Part shown: piece by piece, positions 8,776-16,362 of the stretch
Position numbering within the stretch: the stretch's first letter is position 1
Layout of the letters: the number at the start of each line of letters is the position of its first letter
Source of the DNA: Mesorhizobium onobrychidis
GTDB lineage: Bacteria; Pseudomonadota; Alphaproteobacteria; Rhizobiales; Rhizobiaceae
Reading direction: 5' to 3'
DNA: 64,000 bases
Assembly (NCBI RefSeq): GCF_024707545.1
Contig: NZ_CP062229.1
Coordinates: 5,995,501-6,059,500 of the forward strand
Notes under the pieces: generated by a model
The model's input: only the letters and a program-made list of their open reading frames with translations
Database searches by the model: none
What the model was told of the DNA's origin: nothing
Program-made: the position numbers and the translations under genes

Positions 8776-9702
8776 ATGCCGCGCAGACTTCCTCCTTTGA
8801 CGGCTCTCCCGGCCTTCGACGCGGCGGCTCGTCACCTGAGCTTCACGAAAGCGGCGGCCGAGTTGAACCTGACGCATGGAGCGATCAGTCGCGCCGTCCG
8901 CAACCTGGAGGAAAGACTCGGCGTTCGGCTCTTCGAACGAGGAACGCGCTTCGTGCGCCTCACACCAGCAGGCGCCGCCTATGCAGCGGAAGTCGGCGCA
9001 GCCCTGGACCGGATCGGGGCCGCGACGATCGTCGCCACGGCGTCAAGATCGGCAGGTGTCCTCAACGTCAGCACGTCGGACGGCTTTGCCGGCCGGTGGC
9101 TTGTGCCGCGGCTCCATCGTTTCCACCGCGAGAACCGCGACATCGATGTGCGCCTCTCCACGTCGGGCGTGCACGCGGATTTCATCAGGGACGGAGTCGA
9201 CATCGCGATACGCTACGGCGCGGGTGGCTATGAAGGGGTGGTGTCGGAGTTCCTGACCGAGGAGGACGTCTCTCCTGTCTGCAATCCGGAGTTGCTGCAG
9301 GGAGAACATCCGCTGCGCCAGCCCAGCGACCTTAGACACCACAGGCTTATCCACCATGATTTCCGCATCGACTGGGCTATGTGGCTGCAGCGCGCCGGCC
9401 TCGACGATATCGATCCCAATGGTGGCGTGAGGTTCGACTCCGCCGCCTATGCTGTCGAGGCGGCTGTGCAGGGCGAAGGTGTGCTGCTGGGCAGGAGCGC
9501 GCTCGTCTCTGCCGATCTGGCAGCCGGGCGACTGGTGCGCCCCTTTGATCTAGCGCTGGAGTCGAGGTGGAAATACTACGTCGTCTATCCGGATGGGGCA
9601 CTGCGGCAGAGGAAGGTCAAGGCGTTCCGCGATTGGCTGTTTAGCGAAATGGCGGCCAGCCAGAAGGACGCGCAACAGACCCCGCGGGCGCGCCAAGCTT
9701 GA
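8776..9702 (+). CDS. LysR family transcriptional regulator, GcvA-like
   Basis: The 308-residue protein starts at the ATG at 8776 (MPRRLPPLTALPAFDAAARH). The open frame runs further upstream, but this start gives the canonical LysR N-terminus. The winged HTH is SFTKAAAELNLTHGAISRAV followed by LEERLGVRLFERG. The substrate-binding domain follows (about residues 90-295; STSGVHADFIRDGVDIAIRYG is GcvA/AmpR-like). It probably regulates the divergent DUF1127/VOC genes, and the 143 bp between the two starts would hold the operator. The inducer is unknown. Confidence 0.9.
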   Translation: MPRRLPPLTALPAFDAAARHLSFTKAAAELNLTHGAISRAVRNLEERLGVRLFERGTRFVRLTPAGAAYAAEVGAALDRIGAATIVATASRSAGVLNVSTSDGFAGRWLVPRLHRFHRENRDIDVRLSTSGVHADFIRDGVDIAIRYGAGGYEGVVSEFLTEEDVSPVCNPELLQGEHPLRQPSDLRHHRLIHHDFRIDWAMWLQRAGLDDIDPNGGVRFDSAAYAVEAAVQGEGVLLGRSALVSADLAAGRLVRPFDLALESRWKYYVVYPDGALRQRKVKAFRDWLFSEMAASQKDAQQTPRARQA

Positions 9703-9845
9703 AGCGACGGCGCAACCGAGCGCCGTTGAATTTTCGCACTGCCCGGCAAGTGGTTTGACGTCGGAATCGCAGCGTTCAACATGACCTTGGCCTTGCACAG
9801 GCCCGTGTACCCACCACGCTAAAGCTTTAGCAGTGCGACTTGCGG

Positions 9846-10055
9846 TCATTCAGTTTGGGCGGTGCTGGCTATTCTCGCGAGCAACGCGACCAGCTCCGGC
9901 TGGCGATGGGTCTCGGTTTTGGCGAAGACGGCTTTCAGCTGATTCCTGGCGGTTTCGTAAGTGACACCCAACTCATCCGCGACGGCCTTCTCTGCGCCCG
10001 ATGAGACCCGGCGAGCCAGTCTCGCCTTGGCAGGGGTCAGCCCGCTCGCCTTAAT
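9846..10055 (-). pseudogene. C-terminal HTH fragment of a LuxR-type regulator
   Basis: The last ~65 codons read GLTPAKARLARRVSSGAEKA, VADELGVTYETARNQLKAVF, AKTETHRQPELVALLARIAS, a typical LuxR/GerE helix-turn-helix found at the C-terminus of larger rhizobial regulators. Upstream of it the frame runs straight into a RIME1-like palindromic element with no coding character, so the N-terminal domain is gone. It is a truncated remnant; whether the bare HTH is made is unknown. Confidence 0.75.
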
Positions 10056-10158
10056 GCATGTCGCGCAAAAGTGTGCAGCGGTTTTGCGATAACGACATGC
10101 ATAAAAACAACAACCTAAAGCGCGTCGCGTGAGGCCGGTCAAACGCGACGCGCTTTAG
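10052..10158. repeat. RIME1-like rhizobial intergenic element
   Basis: Two large palindromes in about 107 nt. The first is TGCATGTCGCGCAAAA ... TTTTGCG...CGACATGCA (about 10055-10102). The second is CTAAAGCGCGTCGCGT at 10115-10130, a perfect inverted copy of 10143-10158 with a 12-nt loop. This order and sequence match my memory of RIME1, the Rhizobium-specific intergenic mosaic element. It abuts the LuxR fragment on the left, and its right arm contains the stop codon of the phosphatase gene. Confidence 0.8.
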
Positions 10159-10742
10159 AGCCACTCCAGGCGTCGGCCTTCCAGCCTGAGCAAGCGATCC
10201 TGCGGCACATCCAGGTTTGCGGCTTCTGCCTCCGGCATTTCCAGCACCATGCGAAACAGGGCGCGCACGACGCCGCCATGGGTCACGCAGACCGTCTGGC
10301 GGTCCAGCGCGTCGAACCACGGCTTTACCCGTTCGAGCAGCATTTGATAGCTTTCAGCGCCCTCGCCGGGCGGCAGGAAATTCCATTTGTCGAGGCGCCT
10401 CTCCCTGGCCGAGCCCAGATGCCGGGCCTTGAGTTCGGGAAAGGTGAACCCCTGCCAGTCGCCGAAACTCATTTCGACAAGGCGGGGATCGGTGCGGTAG
10501 GCCCGCGGATCGAGCCTCATTGCAGCGCGAATGCGCTCCATGGTCTGGCGCGTCCGCCGCATCGGACTGGCGACAAAGTCGAAATCCTCGGGGTTTTGAA
10601 TCAATTCGGCAAGTCGATAGCCGTTGCGGGTCGCCTGCTCGCAGCCAAGCGGATTGAGATCGGTGTCGGCCTGTCCTTGCAGCCGGGACTCGGCGTTCCA
10701 CACCGTCTGGCCGTGGCGCGCGATGTAGACGAGCGGATACAT
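10155..10742 (-). CDS. Histidine phosphatase family protein (phosphoglycerate-mutase-like)
   Basis: The 195-residue protein has the RHG motif near the N-terminus (YIARHGQTVWNAESRLQGQA), SPMRRTRQTMERI, the acidic EMSFGDWQGFTFPEL and the second catalytic His in CVTHGGVVRALFRM. These define a branch-2 histidine phosphatase, which may act as phosphatase or cofactor-dependent mutase; the substrate is not determinable. It lies between aroC and fabI in a block whose order I recall from other rhizobia. Its stop codon lies within the arm of the RIME1-like element. Confidence 0.88.
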   Translation of the reverse strand: MYPLVYIARHGQTVWNAESRLQGQADTDLNPLGCEQATRNGYRLAELIQNPEDFDFVASPMRRTRQTMERIRAAMRLDPRAYRTDPRLVEMSFGDWQGFTFPELKARHLGSARERRLDKWNFLPPGEGAESYQMLLERVKPWFDALDRQTVCVTHGGVVRALFRMVLEMPEAEAANLDVPQDRLLRLEGRRLEWL

Positions 10743-10796
10743 CAGGTCATCCGGAGAGCGGTCGAGAGCAGGCTGGAGGCGGGAGAGTTCGAGGGG

Positions 10797-11615
10797 TTAT
10801 TCCTTGACGGTCGAAATATCAGGCGCGTCGACCGCCTTCATGCCGACGACATGGTAACCGGAATCGACATGGTGGATCTCGCCGGTGACGCCACGTGAAA
10901 GGCTGGACAGGAAATAGACGGCTGAATCGCCGACTTCCTCTTGCGTTACCGTCTGCTTCAGCGGTGAATTGTATTCGTTCCACTTCAATATGTAGCGAAA
11001 ATCGCCGATGCCGGAGGCGGCCAGCGTCTTGATCGGGCCGGCGGAGATGGCGTTGACGCGAATTTTCTTGGCGCCGAGGTCGACGGCCAGATAGCGCACG
11101 CTGGCTTCGAGCGCCGCCTTGGCGACACCCATGACGTTGTAATGCGGCATCACTTTTTCCGCACCGTAATAGGTCAGCGTCAGCAGCGAACCGCCATCGG
11201 TCATCAGCGCCTCGGCGCGCTTGGCGATGGTGGTGAAGGAAAACACCGAGATGTCCATGGTGCGGAGGAAATTGTCGCGCGTCGTCTCGACATAGCGGCC
11301 TGTCAGTTCGTCCTTGTCGGAAAAGGCGATGGCGTGGACGAGGAAATCGAGCTTGCCCCAATGCCTGGCGATGTCGTCGAAAACCGCATCGAGCGTTGCC
11401 GGATCGGTCACATCGCAATGGCCGGCGACATGGGCGTTGAGTTCCGCCGCCAGCGGCTCGACGCGTTTTTTGAACGCCTCACCCTGGTAGGTCAGCGCAA
11501 TCTCGGCGCCGTGGTCGACGCAGGCCTTGGCTATGCCATAGGCGATCGACCGATTGTTCGCGACGCCAAGGACAAGCCCGCGCTTGCCGGCCATAATGCC
11601 TTGTCCACCCGCCAT
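10797..11615 (-). CDS. fabI: Enoyl-[acyl-carrier-protein] reductase (NADH)
   Basis: The 272-residue protein carries the FabI N-terminus (GKRGLVLGVANNRSIAYGIA), the active-site segment with Tyr-x6-Lys (YYGAEKVMPHYNVMGVAKAA) and RVNAISAGPIKTLAASGIGD. It reduces trans-2-enoyl-ACP in the last step of each fatty-acid elongation cycle and is the triclosan-sensitive type. The start MAGGQGIMAG is the usual rhizobial extended N-terminus. It follows the phosphatase gene on the same strand by 54 nt and may be cotranscribed with it. Confidence 0.95.
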   Translation of the reverse strand: MAGGQGIMAGKRGLVLGVANNRSIAYGIAKACVDHGAEIALTYQGEAFKKRVEPLAAELNAHVAGHCDVTDPATLDAVFDDIARHWGKLDFLVHAIAFSDKDELTGRYVETTRDNFLRTMDISVFSFTTIAKRAEALMTDGGSLLTLTYYGAEKVMPHYNVMGVAKAALEASVRYLAVDLGAKKIRVNAISAGPIKTLAASGIGDFRYILKWNEYNSPLKQTVTQEEVGDSAVYFLSSLSRGVTGEIHHVDSGYHVVGMKAVDAPDISTVKE

Positions 11616-11722
11616 GTGAGCGCTCTCCGCAAGATCTTCTGCTTTGTGGAGTGGCTATCGCACAGGCACAGAGCCCCTTCAAGCGCTCAACACGGACAGT
11701 TCAGGGGACAAAAGCATCGCTC

Positions 11723-11845
11723 CACAGCGCCGCGCGCCCTTTTGGACGCGCAAACGACACTGTAACACACCTAATCTTGCGCATGATCCCCAGCGAAAAT
11801 CGATTCCGATTTTTGCTGCGCTGACCTTCGATTGGGGTCATGCGC
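11723..11845. repeat. Rhizobial-type intergenic mosaic element, second copy
   Basis: Left part, CACAGCGCCGCGCGCCC with an imperfect inverted partner GGACGCGCAAACGACACTGT (about 11723-11764). Right part, GCGCATGATCCCC at 11779-11791 paired with GGGGTCATGCGC at 11834-11845, enclosing a smaller AAAATCG/CGATTTTT hairpin. It is the same two-module design as 7106-7204 in the other orientation. It lies upstream of fabI and reaches the stop of the DnaJ-like gene. Confidence 0.6.
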
Positions 11846-12765
11846 TAGCGTTTTCGGTTGCGCATCAGCGCTTCGAGATCGCTGTCGCCACCTTCTGGCA
11901 GCATCAACCGCACATGCGCGTAGAGATCGCCGTGACCGCCAACTTTTTCCGGCAGGCCCCTGCCCTTCAGCCGCAGGACCTTGTCCGAGCTCGACCAAGC
12001 GGGAACATTGACCGCAAGCCTGCCGGTCGGCGTTTCGACCGCCACCTTGGCACCCAGCACCGCATCCGCCAGTGCAACCGGTAGGTCGGCATGGAGGTCG
12101 CGGCCTTCGACACGATAGCGCGGATGCCGCCGGAAGCGGATTTTGACCAGCGCGTCGCCCGGCTGCCCCGGCCCTTGCTCGCCCTGGCCTTTCAGCCGGA
12201 TCGTCTGGCCGTCCTCGACATAGGCTGGCAGCTTGACGGCGACCTTGCGCCCGTCGGGGAACATCGCCGTCACCTTCTCCGCGGTCGCCGCTTCCTCGAT
12301 GGTGATGTCGAGCGTCACGTTCAGGTCGGCACCGGACGGCGCCTGCCGGCCGGCGCCCATGCCGGCACCGCGAGAGAAGGTCTCGCCGAAAATCTGGCTG
12401 AAGATGTCGCTGCTGCCGTCGAACGGATCGCCGCTCGGACGGCTTGAGCGAAACTCGAAACGTGAGCCGCCCGGCCCTTGCTGCCGGCGAAAACCGGCGA
12501 ACGGATCGGCGCCGCCGGCGGCACCCTCGAAGCCTTGAAAGCGCGGCTTGCCCTCGGCGTCAATCTCGCCGCGATCGAAAGCCGCACGGTTCTTCTCGTC
12601 GCCGACGATCTCGTAAGCCTGGTTGGCTGCGGCAAACCGCTCCTTCGCCTTGGGATCCGGATTCTGGTCCGGATGATACTCCTTGGCGAGTTTGCGGTAC
12701 GCCGATTTTATATCCTTGGCCGATGCGTTCTTAGCAACGCCCAGCACCTCATAGGGGTCGCGCAT
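11845..12765 (-). CDS. DnaJ C-terminal domain protein, CbpA-like co-chaperone
   Basis: The 306-residue protein begins with a J domain ([20 protein letters not shown], then HPD in [11 protein letters not shown]), followed by a Gly/Phe-rich linker (about residues 70-130) and two DnaJ C-terminal beta domains ([39 protein letters not shown]). It lacks the four CxxCxGxG zinc repeats of DnaJ, so it is CbpA-like. It should stimulate DnaK ATPase. Placed beside fabI on the same strand, with the mosaic element between them. Confidence 0.9.
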   Translation of the reverse strand: MRDPYEVLGVAKNASAKDIKSAYRKLAKEYHPDQNPDPKAKERFAAANQAYEIVGDEKNRAAFDRGEIDAEGKPRFQGFEGAAGGADPFAGFRRQQGPGGSRFEFRSSRPSGDPFDGSSDIFSQIFGETFSRGAGMGAGRQAPSGADLNVTLDITIEEAATAEKVTAMFPDGRKVAVKLPAYVEDGQTIRLKGQGEQGPGQPGDALVKIRFRRHPRYRVEGRDLHADLPVALADAVLGAKVAVETPTGRLAVNVPAWSSSDKVLRLKGRGLPEKVGGHGDLYAHVRLMLPEGGDSDLEALMRNRKR

Positions 12766-12864
12766 GCTTCCTGCCCTGGAGAAGGAGTGAGTCCACGATT
12801 GCCACCTATATGCGCTCGCATAGGAAGAAATTCCAGTGGCGCGCGGTCACATGATGGCGGAAAA

Positions 12865-13338
12865 TCAGAGCGCTTTGAAGTCCTGCATCCGCCACGCGCC
12901 GGCGCCGGCCAGGCACACCTCGCCCTTGAACAGGGCGACGCCGTCGAAGCTTTCGCGCGACGCGGTGAAGCGGCGGCAAAGCTGACCGTTGTCCCTAGAC
13001 TCCGCCAGTTCGATGATCGAGCCCCGCGAACCGGTATCGGAATTCGCCCAGGGAACGGCCTGCCCGCCAAGTTCCTGGATATCGGCGGAAGACACCGCGT
13101 TGCGGATCGTCGCCTGGTCCGAGGCGCGATCCTGATCGATCGGCAAGGCAGCAGCAGGCGTGCTGCTGGTCAGGATCGTGCGGTCGACCTCCGCCTGCTC
13201 CAAACTGAAGCCGCCGGCACCGCAGGCGGCAAGCGGCAAGGCGACCAGCACGATCGCGATCTTGACCGCAGCCTGGGCGCTGGCCGAAGCAATAAGGCTC
13301 CATTGCCTGCTGTCAAAAGGTTGCGCGATGCGCGACAA
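12865..13338 (-). CDS. RT0821/17-kDa surface-antigen-like lipoprotein
   Basis: The 157-residue product has an N-terminal hydrophobic segment ending in a lipobox (LVALPLAAC, about residues 31-39). The C-terminal half (CRRFTASRESFDGVALFKGE followed by VCLAGAGAWRMQ) resembles the RT0821/Lpp0805 surface protein family. It is likely an outer-membrane or periplasmic lipoprotein of unknown role. The gene is divergent from the pdxH start, only 40 nt away. The exact start is uncertain because the 24 residues before the hydrophobic core are unusually long for a leader. Confidence 0.65.
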   Translation of the reverse strand: MSRIAQPFDSRQWSLIASASAQAAVKIAIVLVALPLAACGAGGFSLEQAEVDRTILTSSTPAAALPIDQDRASDQATIRNAVSSADIQELGGQAVPWANSDTGSRGSIIELAESRDNGQLCRRFTASRESFDGVALFKGEVCLAGAGAWRMQDFKAL

Positions 13339-13378
13339 TCGGCAATCTCCCCGGCCGGCAATAGAATTTGGAAAAACT

Positions 13379-13420
13379 ATGAGCGAAACTGAGTTAACAA
13401 GCGGTTCCTTCGATAAGTAA
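13379..13420 (+). pseudogene. pdxH: 5' end of pdxH (pyridoxamine 5'-phosphate oxidase) cut by the prophage
   Basis: An ATG at 13379 starts MSETELTSGSFDK followed by a stop at 13418. The first nine residues match my recollection of the N-terminus of rhizobial PdxH (MSE..LTSGDF...EPF.LF), and pdxH belongs in this neighbourhood, divergent from the lipoprotein and next to the dnaJ-like and fabI genes. The rest of PdxH is not in the window; from about 13418 on the sequence is phage-like. The simplest reading is that the prophage integrated in the 5' coding region and the remainder of pdxH lies beyond its right end. Confidence 0.6.
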
Positions 13421-13440
13421 GAAATTCAAGCCCTTGGCCA
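13410..13440. other. Probable left prophage junction (attL)
   Basis: Host homology appears to end within or just after the 13th pdxH codon (13417). The first phage-type ORF starts at 13544, and from 13.9 kb on all genes are phage-like. With only one end in view, the core direct repeat cannot be defined; it should recur at the right junction outside the window in front of the rest of pdxH. Confidence 0.5.
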
Positions 13441-13543
13441 TCAGGTTTCCAAAGACGGTTTCCGCAACGTTCCGCCCTGGAATGGAAACCCGACAGACGC
13501 CCACGCCTCTTGACGCTCGCCTTTTCCGCTCCACCCTCATGCC

Positions 13544-13849
13544 ATGGGCAAGGGCATAGGCATCGGCGACGAGGTGGTGGTGACTGCCACGGTGCGCCGG
13601 CGCGTCACTGAGGACCGCGTAAGCGTCTCGATCGCTGGCTACAATTTCCCGCATTCGATCCGAGACACATCCAAGGTCAAGCGCGGCCAGAAGATCGAGC
13701 TCACGGGCGAAGTCAGCCGGGTCGATGATGAGAAGGTCACCATCATAGGCCCGGACCTTGGGATTACGGTCGCCATAGGAACGGTTAAACTGGCAGCAAA
13801 ATGTCGGCCGCCAAAACGCAAGGTGCCGTTGCGCGACAAGGTCGACTGA
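13544..13849 (+). CDS. Hypothetical small protein with OB-fold-like pattern
   Basis: 101 residues on the plus strand, just inside the prophage. The alternating hydrophobic pattern (DEVVVTATVRRRVTEDRVSV, VKRGQKIELTGEVSRVDDEK) suggests a small five-stranded OB-like barrel of the nucleic-acid-binding type, but no family is recognised. The basic C-terminus (KCRPPKRKV) fits nucleic-acid binding. It is opposite in direction to the main phage operon and is followed by a hairpin plus T run at 13854-13899, so it is likely a separately transcribed moron. Confidence 0.6.
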   Translation: MGKGIGIGDEVVVTATVRRRVTEDRVSVSIAGYNFPHSIRDTSKVKRGQKIELTGEVSRVDDEKVTIIGPDLGITVAIGTVKLAAKCRPPKRKVPLRDKVD

Positions 13850-13853
13850 ACGC

Positions 13854-13899
13854 AAAAGCCCGCCGCACCTTCCGGTACAGCGGGCCTTGTTAATTTTTT
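13854..13899. terminator. Terminator between converging genes at the left end of the prophage
   Basis: GCCCGC at 13858-13863 pairs with GCGGGC at 13880-13885, with a partly paired interior, and TTAATTTTTT follows on the plus strand. On the minus strand the same stem is followed by TTTT. It separates the plus-strand ORF (13544-13849) from the end of the minus-strand phage operon (13920), so it probably works in both directions. Confidence 0.65.
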
Positions 13900-13919
13900 C
13901 GACCAGATTTGAGAGACTG

Positions 13920-14513
13920 CTATGCGGCTTTGAGCCGCTCGAACTCATCGTTTTTCAGCACCTTGTAGATGGTCTTGCCGTCCGTCTTTTCGCTGGTCAG
14001 CCAGTCTCCGGGCGACAGGTAGTGCGGGCGGTAGCCGCGCCCGTAGGAGCCATCGATCTCGCGGAACTCAACGGTATTGGTGAACATCGCCTCGTCGCCT
14101 GGCTCCTTCACCCATTCCGACATGACAACATAGTCTTTGAACAGGTCGACCATGGTGTCATCGCTCTCGTCGAGGAACACCGCCTTGTGATTTCGCGTGG
14201 CACTTGCCTCCGATGTCACGGACCAGAAAGTGAAACTGAGCGCCTTCCGCCACCACCGGGAACCGTCGCTGCCCTCGAAGTAACAAAAGCCCTCTTCGAG
14301 GAGACCGGTCTTCCCTGCATTCGCAGGCTCGACAACCACCTTTTCAGCGCCAAGCCAATACCTCGGCCGCAGGTTGGCAAATGTGAAATAGATCAACTCG
14401 TGGCCGGCTGACCAATGTACCTCCGGATGTGATCGGACACATCCATCCGGCGCACCCTTGCCTGGCACATACTGTTGGGCTTCGACCTTTTTGGTCAATG
14501 TGACGGTTTTCAT
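13920..14513 (-). CDS. Hypothetical phage protein
   Basis: The 197-residue product is soluble and rich in aromatic residues (HWSAGHELIYFTFANLRPRY, GSDGSRWWRKALSFTFWSVT), with no signal or membrane segment. No family recognised. It is the last gene of the minus-strand phage transcript, after the lysis genes, and ends just before the bidirectional terminator. Such a terminal position often holds accessory or lysogenic-conversion genes, but nothing in the sequence gives a function. Confidence 0.65.
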   Translation of the reverse strand: MKTVTLTKKVEAQQYVPGKGAPDGCVRSHPEVHWSAGHELIYFTFANLRPRYWLGAEKVVVEPANAGKTGLLEEGFCYFEGSDGSRWWRKALSFTFWSVTSEASATRNHKAVFLDESDDTMVDLFKDYVVMSEWVKEPGDEAMFTNTVEFREIDGSYGRGYRPHYLSPGDWLTSEKTDGKTIYKVLKNDEFERLKAA

Positions 14514-14566
14514 GCTAAACCTCTAGAGAACGGGATATTGCCCGGAACCGCCGGGCGCGGATTACT

Positions 14567-14965
14567 TCAGCCGCCGCGCAGCACGCGCCATATGTCGGCC
14601 CAATAGGCGGTGATCAGGGACGCCACGGCGGCGGCAGCCACGCCGGTGACGCCAAGCGCCCCCATCCCCATGAGCTTCCACCTGGTCACCTCGGCGGTCA
14701 CTTCCTTGACCGTCGTCATGTCCTCGGACAGGGTTTTTACGACGGCTTCCGTCTTGGCAAATCGACCTGCCAACTCGTCCGTCTTCTGATACATCTTCGC
14801 GCGACTGGCTGCGGCGCGCTGTTCCGACTGCTCGTAGCTCAATGCTGCCCGAGCGTCGGAATCCTTGATGTCGCGTCGGATCTCCGTGATGTCGCGCTGC
14901 ATGTTCTGAGCGGCCTCCATCAGGCCGCCGATCATCATTTCAAGGCTTTTAGGCGAGGTCGGCAT
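14567..14965 (-). CDS. DUF1515-like coiled-coil membrane protein
   Basis: 132 residues. Residues ~15-90 are heptad-rich and charged (MQRDITEIRRDIKDSDARAA, DELAGRFAKTEAVVKTLSED), a likely coiled coil, followed by one transmembrane helix (GMGALGVTGVAAAAVASLIT) and a short basic tail. The pattern fits the DUF1515 family often found in rhizobial prophages near lysis genes. It may be a membrane-tethered accessory of lysis. It lies 4 nt after the o-spanin gene. Confidence 0.7.
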   Translation of the reverse strand: MPTSPKSLEMMIGGLMEAAQNMQRDITEIRRDIKDSDARAALSYEQSEQRAAASRAKMYQKTDELAGRFAKTEAVVKTLSEDMTTVKEVTAEVTRWKLMGMGALGVTGVAAAAVASLITAYWADIWRVLRGG

Positions 14966-14969
14966 CAGC

Positions 14970-15236
14970 CTATCCCTTGTCCCAGGCCGCGATCTTGGCG
15001 ACCTGTGCTGCGCATGTGTCGAGCCCGGTGCCGTTGACGTCGCCTCGAACGATGAAATCCTCGGTCGTGGCCGGGCCGCCGGCCTTGCGCCATTTGCCTG
15101 GACAGGGCCGCAGGAGCGCCGCCGGAACGCGCTCCTTGATGGTCACGGTCTTAGTGACCAACGGAGGGCTTGTCGGCGTACAGCCCGCGCAGAGCGTCAG
15201 GCACAGGAGTGTCGAGATAAGAGCGGACCTGTTCAT
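14970..15236 (-). CDS. Rz1-like outer-membrane spanin lipoprotein
   Basis: 88 residues with a lipoprotein signal (MNRSALISTLLCLTLCAGC, lipidated Cys about position 19), then a Pro-containing stretch (TPTSPPLVTKTVTIKERVPA). It overlaps the last ~86 nt of the Rz-like gene in another frame, the classic Rz/Rz1 arrangement. As an o-spanin it would pair with Rz across the periplasm to fuse the membranes in the final lysis step. It is longer than lambda Rz1 (60 aa precursor). Confidence 0.8.
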   Translation of the reverse strand: MNRSALISTLLCLTLCAGCTPTSPPLVTKTVTIKERVPAALLRPCPGKWRKAGGPATTEDFIVRGDVNGTGLDTCAAQVAKIAAWDKG

Positions 15237-15534
15237 CTTTGCCTTTCAGATCGGTGCGATCGGTGGCCTGCTTGAGCAGGGCCTCGTTGGAATCGGCGAG
15301 TTGCTGAGCGAGTTCGGCCGTAAGCTTGTTGTTCAGGTCCTGCTGCGCTTGCATGCGGCCGATGGTTTCCTGGTTGGCTTCGTTGACGTCGATGGCGGTG
15401 GCGAGGTCCGCCTTCGCCTGGCGTTCGGCCGCTCGAGCGTCGGCCGCATCCGCTTTGTATTTAAATGCGGTCAGCCCGATTCCCATGAAAGCGATCAGGA
15501 TGACGGCGGCGATGCCGAGTTTGAGGTAGCTCAT
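15151..15534 (-). CDS. Rz-like inner-membrane spanin
   Basis: 127 residues with an N-terminal signal-anchor (LGIAAVILIAFMGIGLTAF) and a long charged coiled coil (ADARAAERQAKADLATAIDV, NNKLTAELAQQLADSNEALL), the i-spanin layout. The ATG at 15534 overlaps the preceding stop (ATGA), so it is preferred over the earlier in-frame codon. Its 3' end contains the nested Rz1-like gene. It follows the endolysin and a 31-aa membrane peptide. Confidence 0.8.
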   Translation of the reverse strand: MSYLKLGIAAVILIAFMGIGLTAFKYKADAADARAAERQAKADLATAIDVNEANQETIGRMQAQQDLNNKLTAELAQQLADSNEALLKQATDRTDLKGKDEQVRSYLDTPVPDALRGLYADKPSVGH

Positions 15535-15626
15535 AGCGCCAGCCACCACCAAACAAGGCCAGCGATCGCCGCCAAGCCGAGCGCGATGCCAACTGCGACG
15601 GCCGATGCCGTAGCAAGCCAGCGCAT
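15531..15626 (-). CDS. 31-residue hydrophobic membrane peptide in the lysis cassette
   Basis: A very short frame from the ATG at 15626 to the TGA at 15531 encodes MRWLATASAVAVGIALGLAA followed by IAGLVWWWLAL, a single transmembrane helix. Its start overlaps the endolysin stop (TGATG) and its stop overlaps the Rz start (ATGA), so all three would be translated by coupling. It is too small for a typical holin; it could be an antiholin/pinholin-like peptide or a coupling leader. No homologue known to me. Confidence 0.55.
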   Translation of the reverse strand: MRWLATASAVAVGIALGLAAIAGLVWWWLAL

Positions 15627-16084
15627 CAGAGCCCCCTCAGACAGAAGGCATTTTCAGCCTGGCGACGCTTGGTCAGGCCCGGCAACCGGATGCCGGCGGC
15701 CTTGTCCCACTTCAGCAACTCCATGCAGCCGCCGCGGAGGTCGCCAGCGTTGACCTTCCGCACCAGCGTCGACTTGCAGAAAGCGCCGATGCCGACGTTG
15801 TAGGTGAACGACAGGAACGCCGCGTAGGGCTTGTCAGGCACGGCGGCAGGGTTCTTCAGGCAGCGCGTCATGCCGGTTTCGAACTCGACCAGCCGGACCG
15901 CCAGCATGTCCTTGCACTCGGCCGTCGTTGCGCGGTCGCCCATTTTGACGCCACGCGTCTCGCCGAAACAGATGGTCGGGATGCCGACCGGATCCCGGTA
16001 GGCATAGGTGCGCAAGCCCTCGAAACCGGAAACCATGGCAATGGCGCAAGCAGCAAGGGCGCTGCCCTTCTTGAGGCGGGTCAT
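15626..16084 (-). CDS. Phage endolysin, GH24 lysozyme, likely SAR type
   Basis: 152 residues. The T4/P21-type lysozyme triad is present with canonical spacing: Glu22 (SGFEGLR), Asp31 (AYRDP) and Thr37 (GIPTICFG). The N-terminus (KKGSALAACAIAMVSGF) is a weakly hydrophobic Ala/Gly-rich segment as in signal-arrest-release endolysins, which stay tethered until the membrane is depolarised. It cleaves the glycan strands of peptidoglycan. The ATG at 16084 overlaps the holin stop (ATGA). The longer upstream frame is not coding in character. Confidence 0.88.
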   Translation of the reverse strand: MTRLKKGSALAACAIAMVSGFEGLRTYAYRDPVGIPTICFGETRGVKMGDRATTAECKDMLAVRLVEFETGMTRCLKNPAAVPDKPYAAFLSFTYNVGIGAFCKSTLVRKVNAGDLRGGCMELLKWDKAAGIRLPGLTKRRQAENAFCLRGL

Positions 16085-16305
16085 TGATTCTCTCCTGAGA
16101 TTTTCTTCTGGACGACGAAACGAGCGATGAAGGCGCCGCAGACGCACAGCCCCGACAGGGCGGCGAAGATCAGCGGCGGGATTGGAAGCAGGCCATTGAG
16201 CAGCGGCAGCGCCACCTCGAGGCCGGAAAGGAGCGCAGCGACGAACAGAAGACGCACACTCCACGCGTGCTTGAGCACTGCGCGCCAATTGCTGACGATA
16301 CGCAT
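16081..16305 (-). CDS. Holin-like two-helix membrane protein
   Basis: 74 residues with two hydrophobic stretches (SVRLLFVAALLSGLEVALPL and IPPLIFAALSGLCVCGAFIA) and a positive tail (QKKISGEN). Size, topology and position directly before the endolysin (ATGA overlap) mark it as the holin or pinholin that permeabilises the membrane and frees the SAR endolysin. It resembles small rhizobial phage holins. Confidence 0.75.
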   Translation of the reverse strand: MRIVSNWRAVLKHAWSVRLLFVAALLSGLEVALPLLNGLLPIPPLIFAALSGLCVCGAFIARFVVQKKISGENQ

Positions 16306-16362
16306 CTTTGCCTGTCCTTTTCGGTTGATCTGCTGGCTGGTTTGGCATCAGAGTGCCGCCCC

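Noticed and set aside
13425..13439. TTCAAGCCCTTGGCC as the att core, from similarity to the FKLFA codons of pdxH
   Set aside because: The match is short and out of frame with the pdxH start at 13379; without the right junction it cannot be told from chance.
13421..13543. tRNA gene as the prophage attachment site
   Set aside because: No cloverleaf or TTCRANTC arm seen; the host sequence at the junction is the pdxH start instead.
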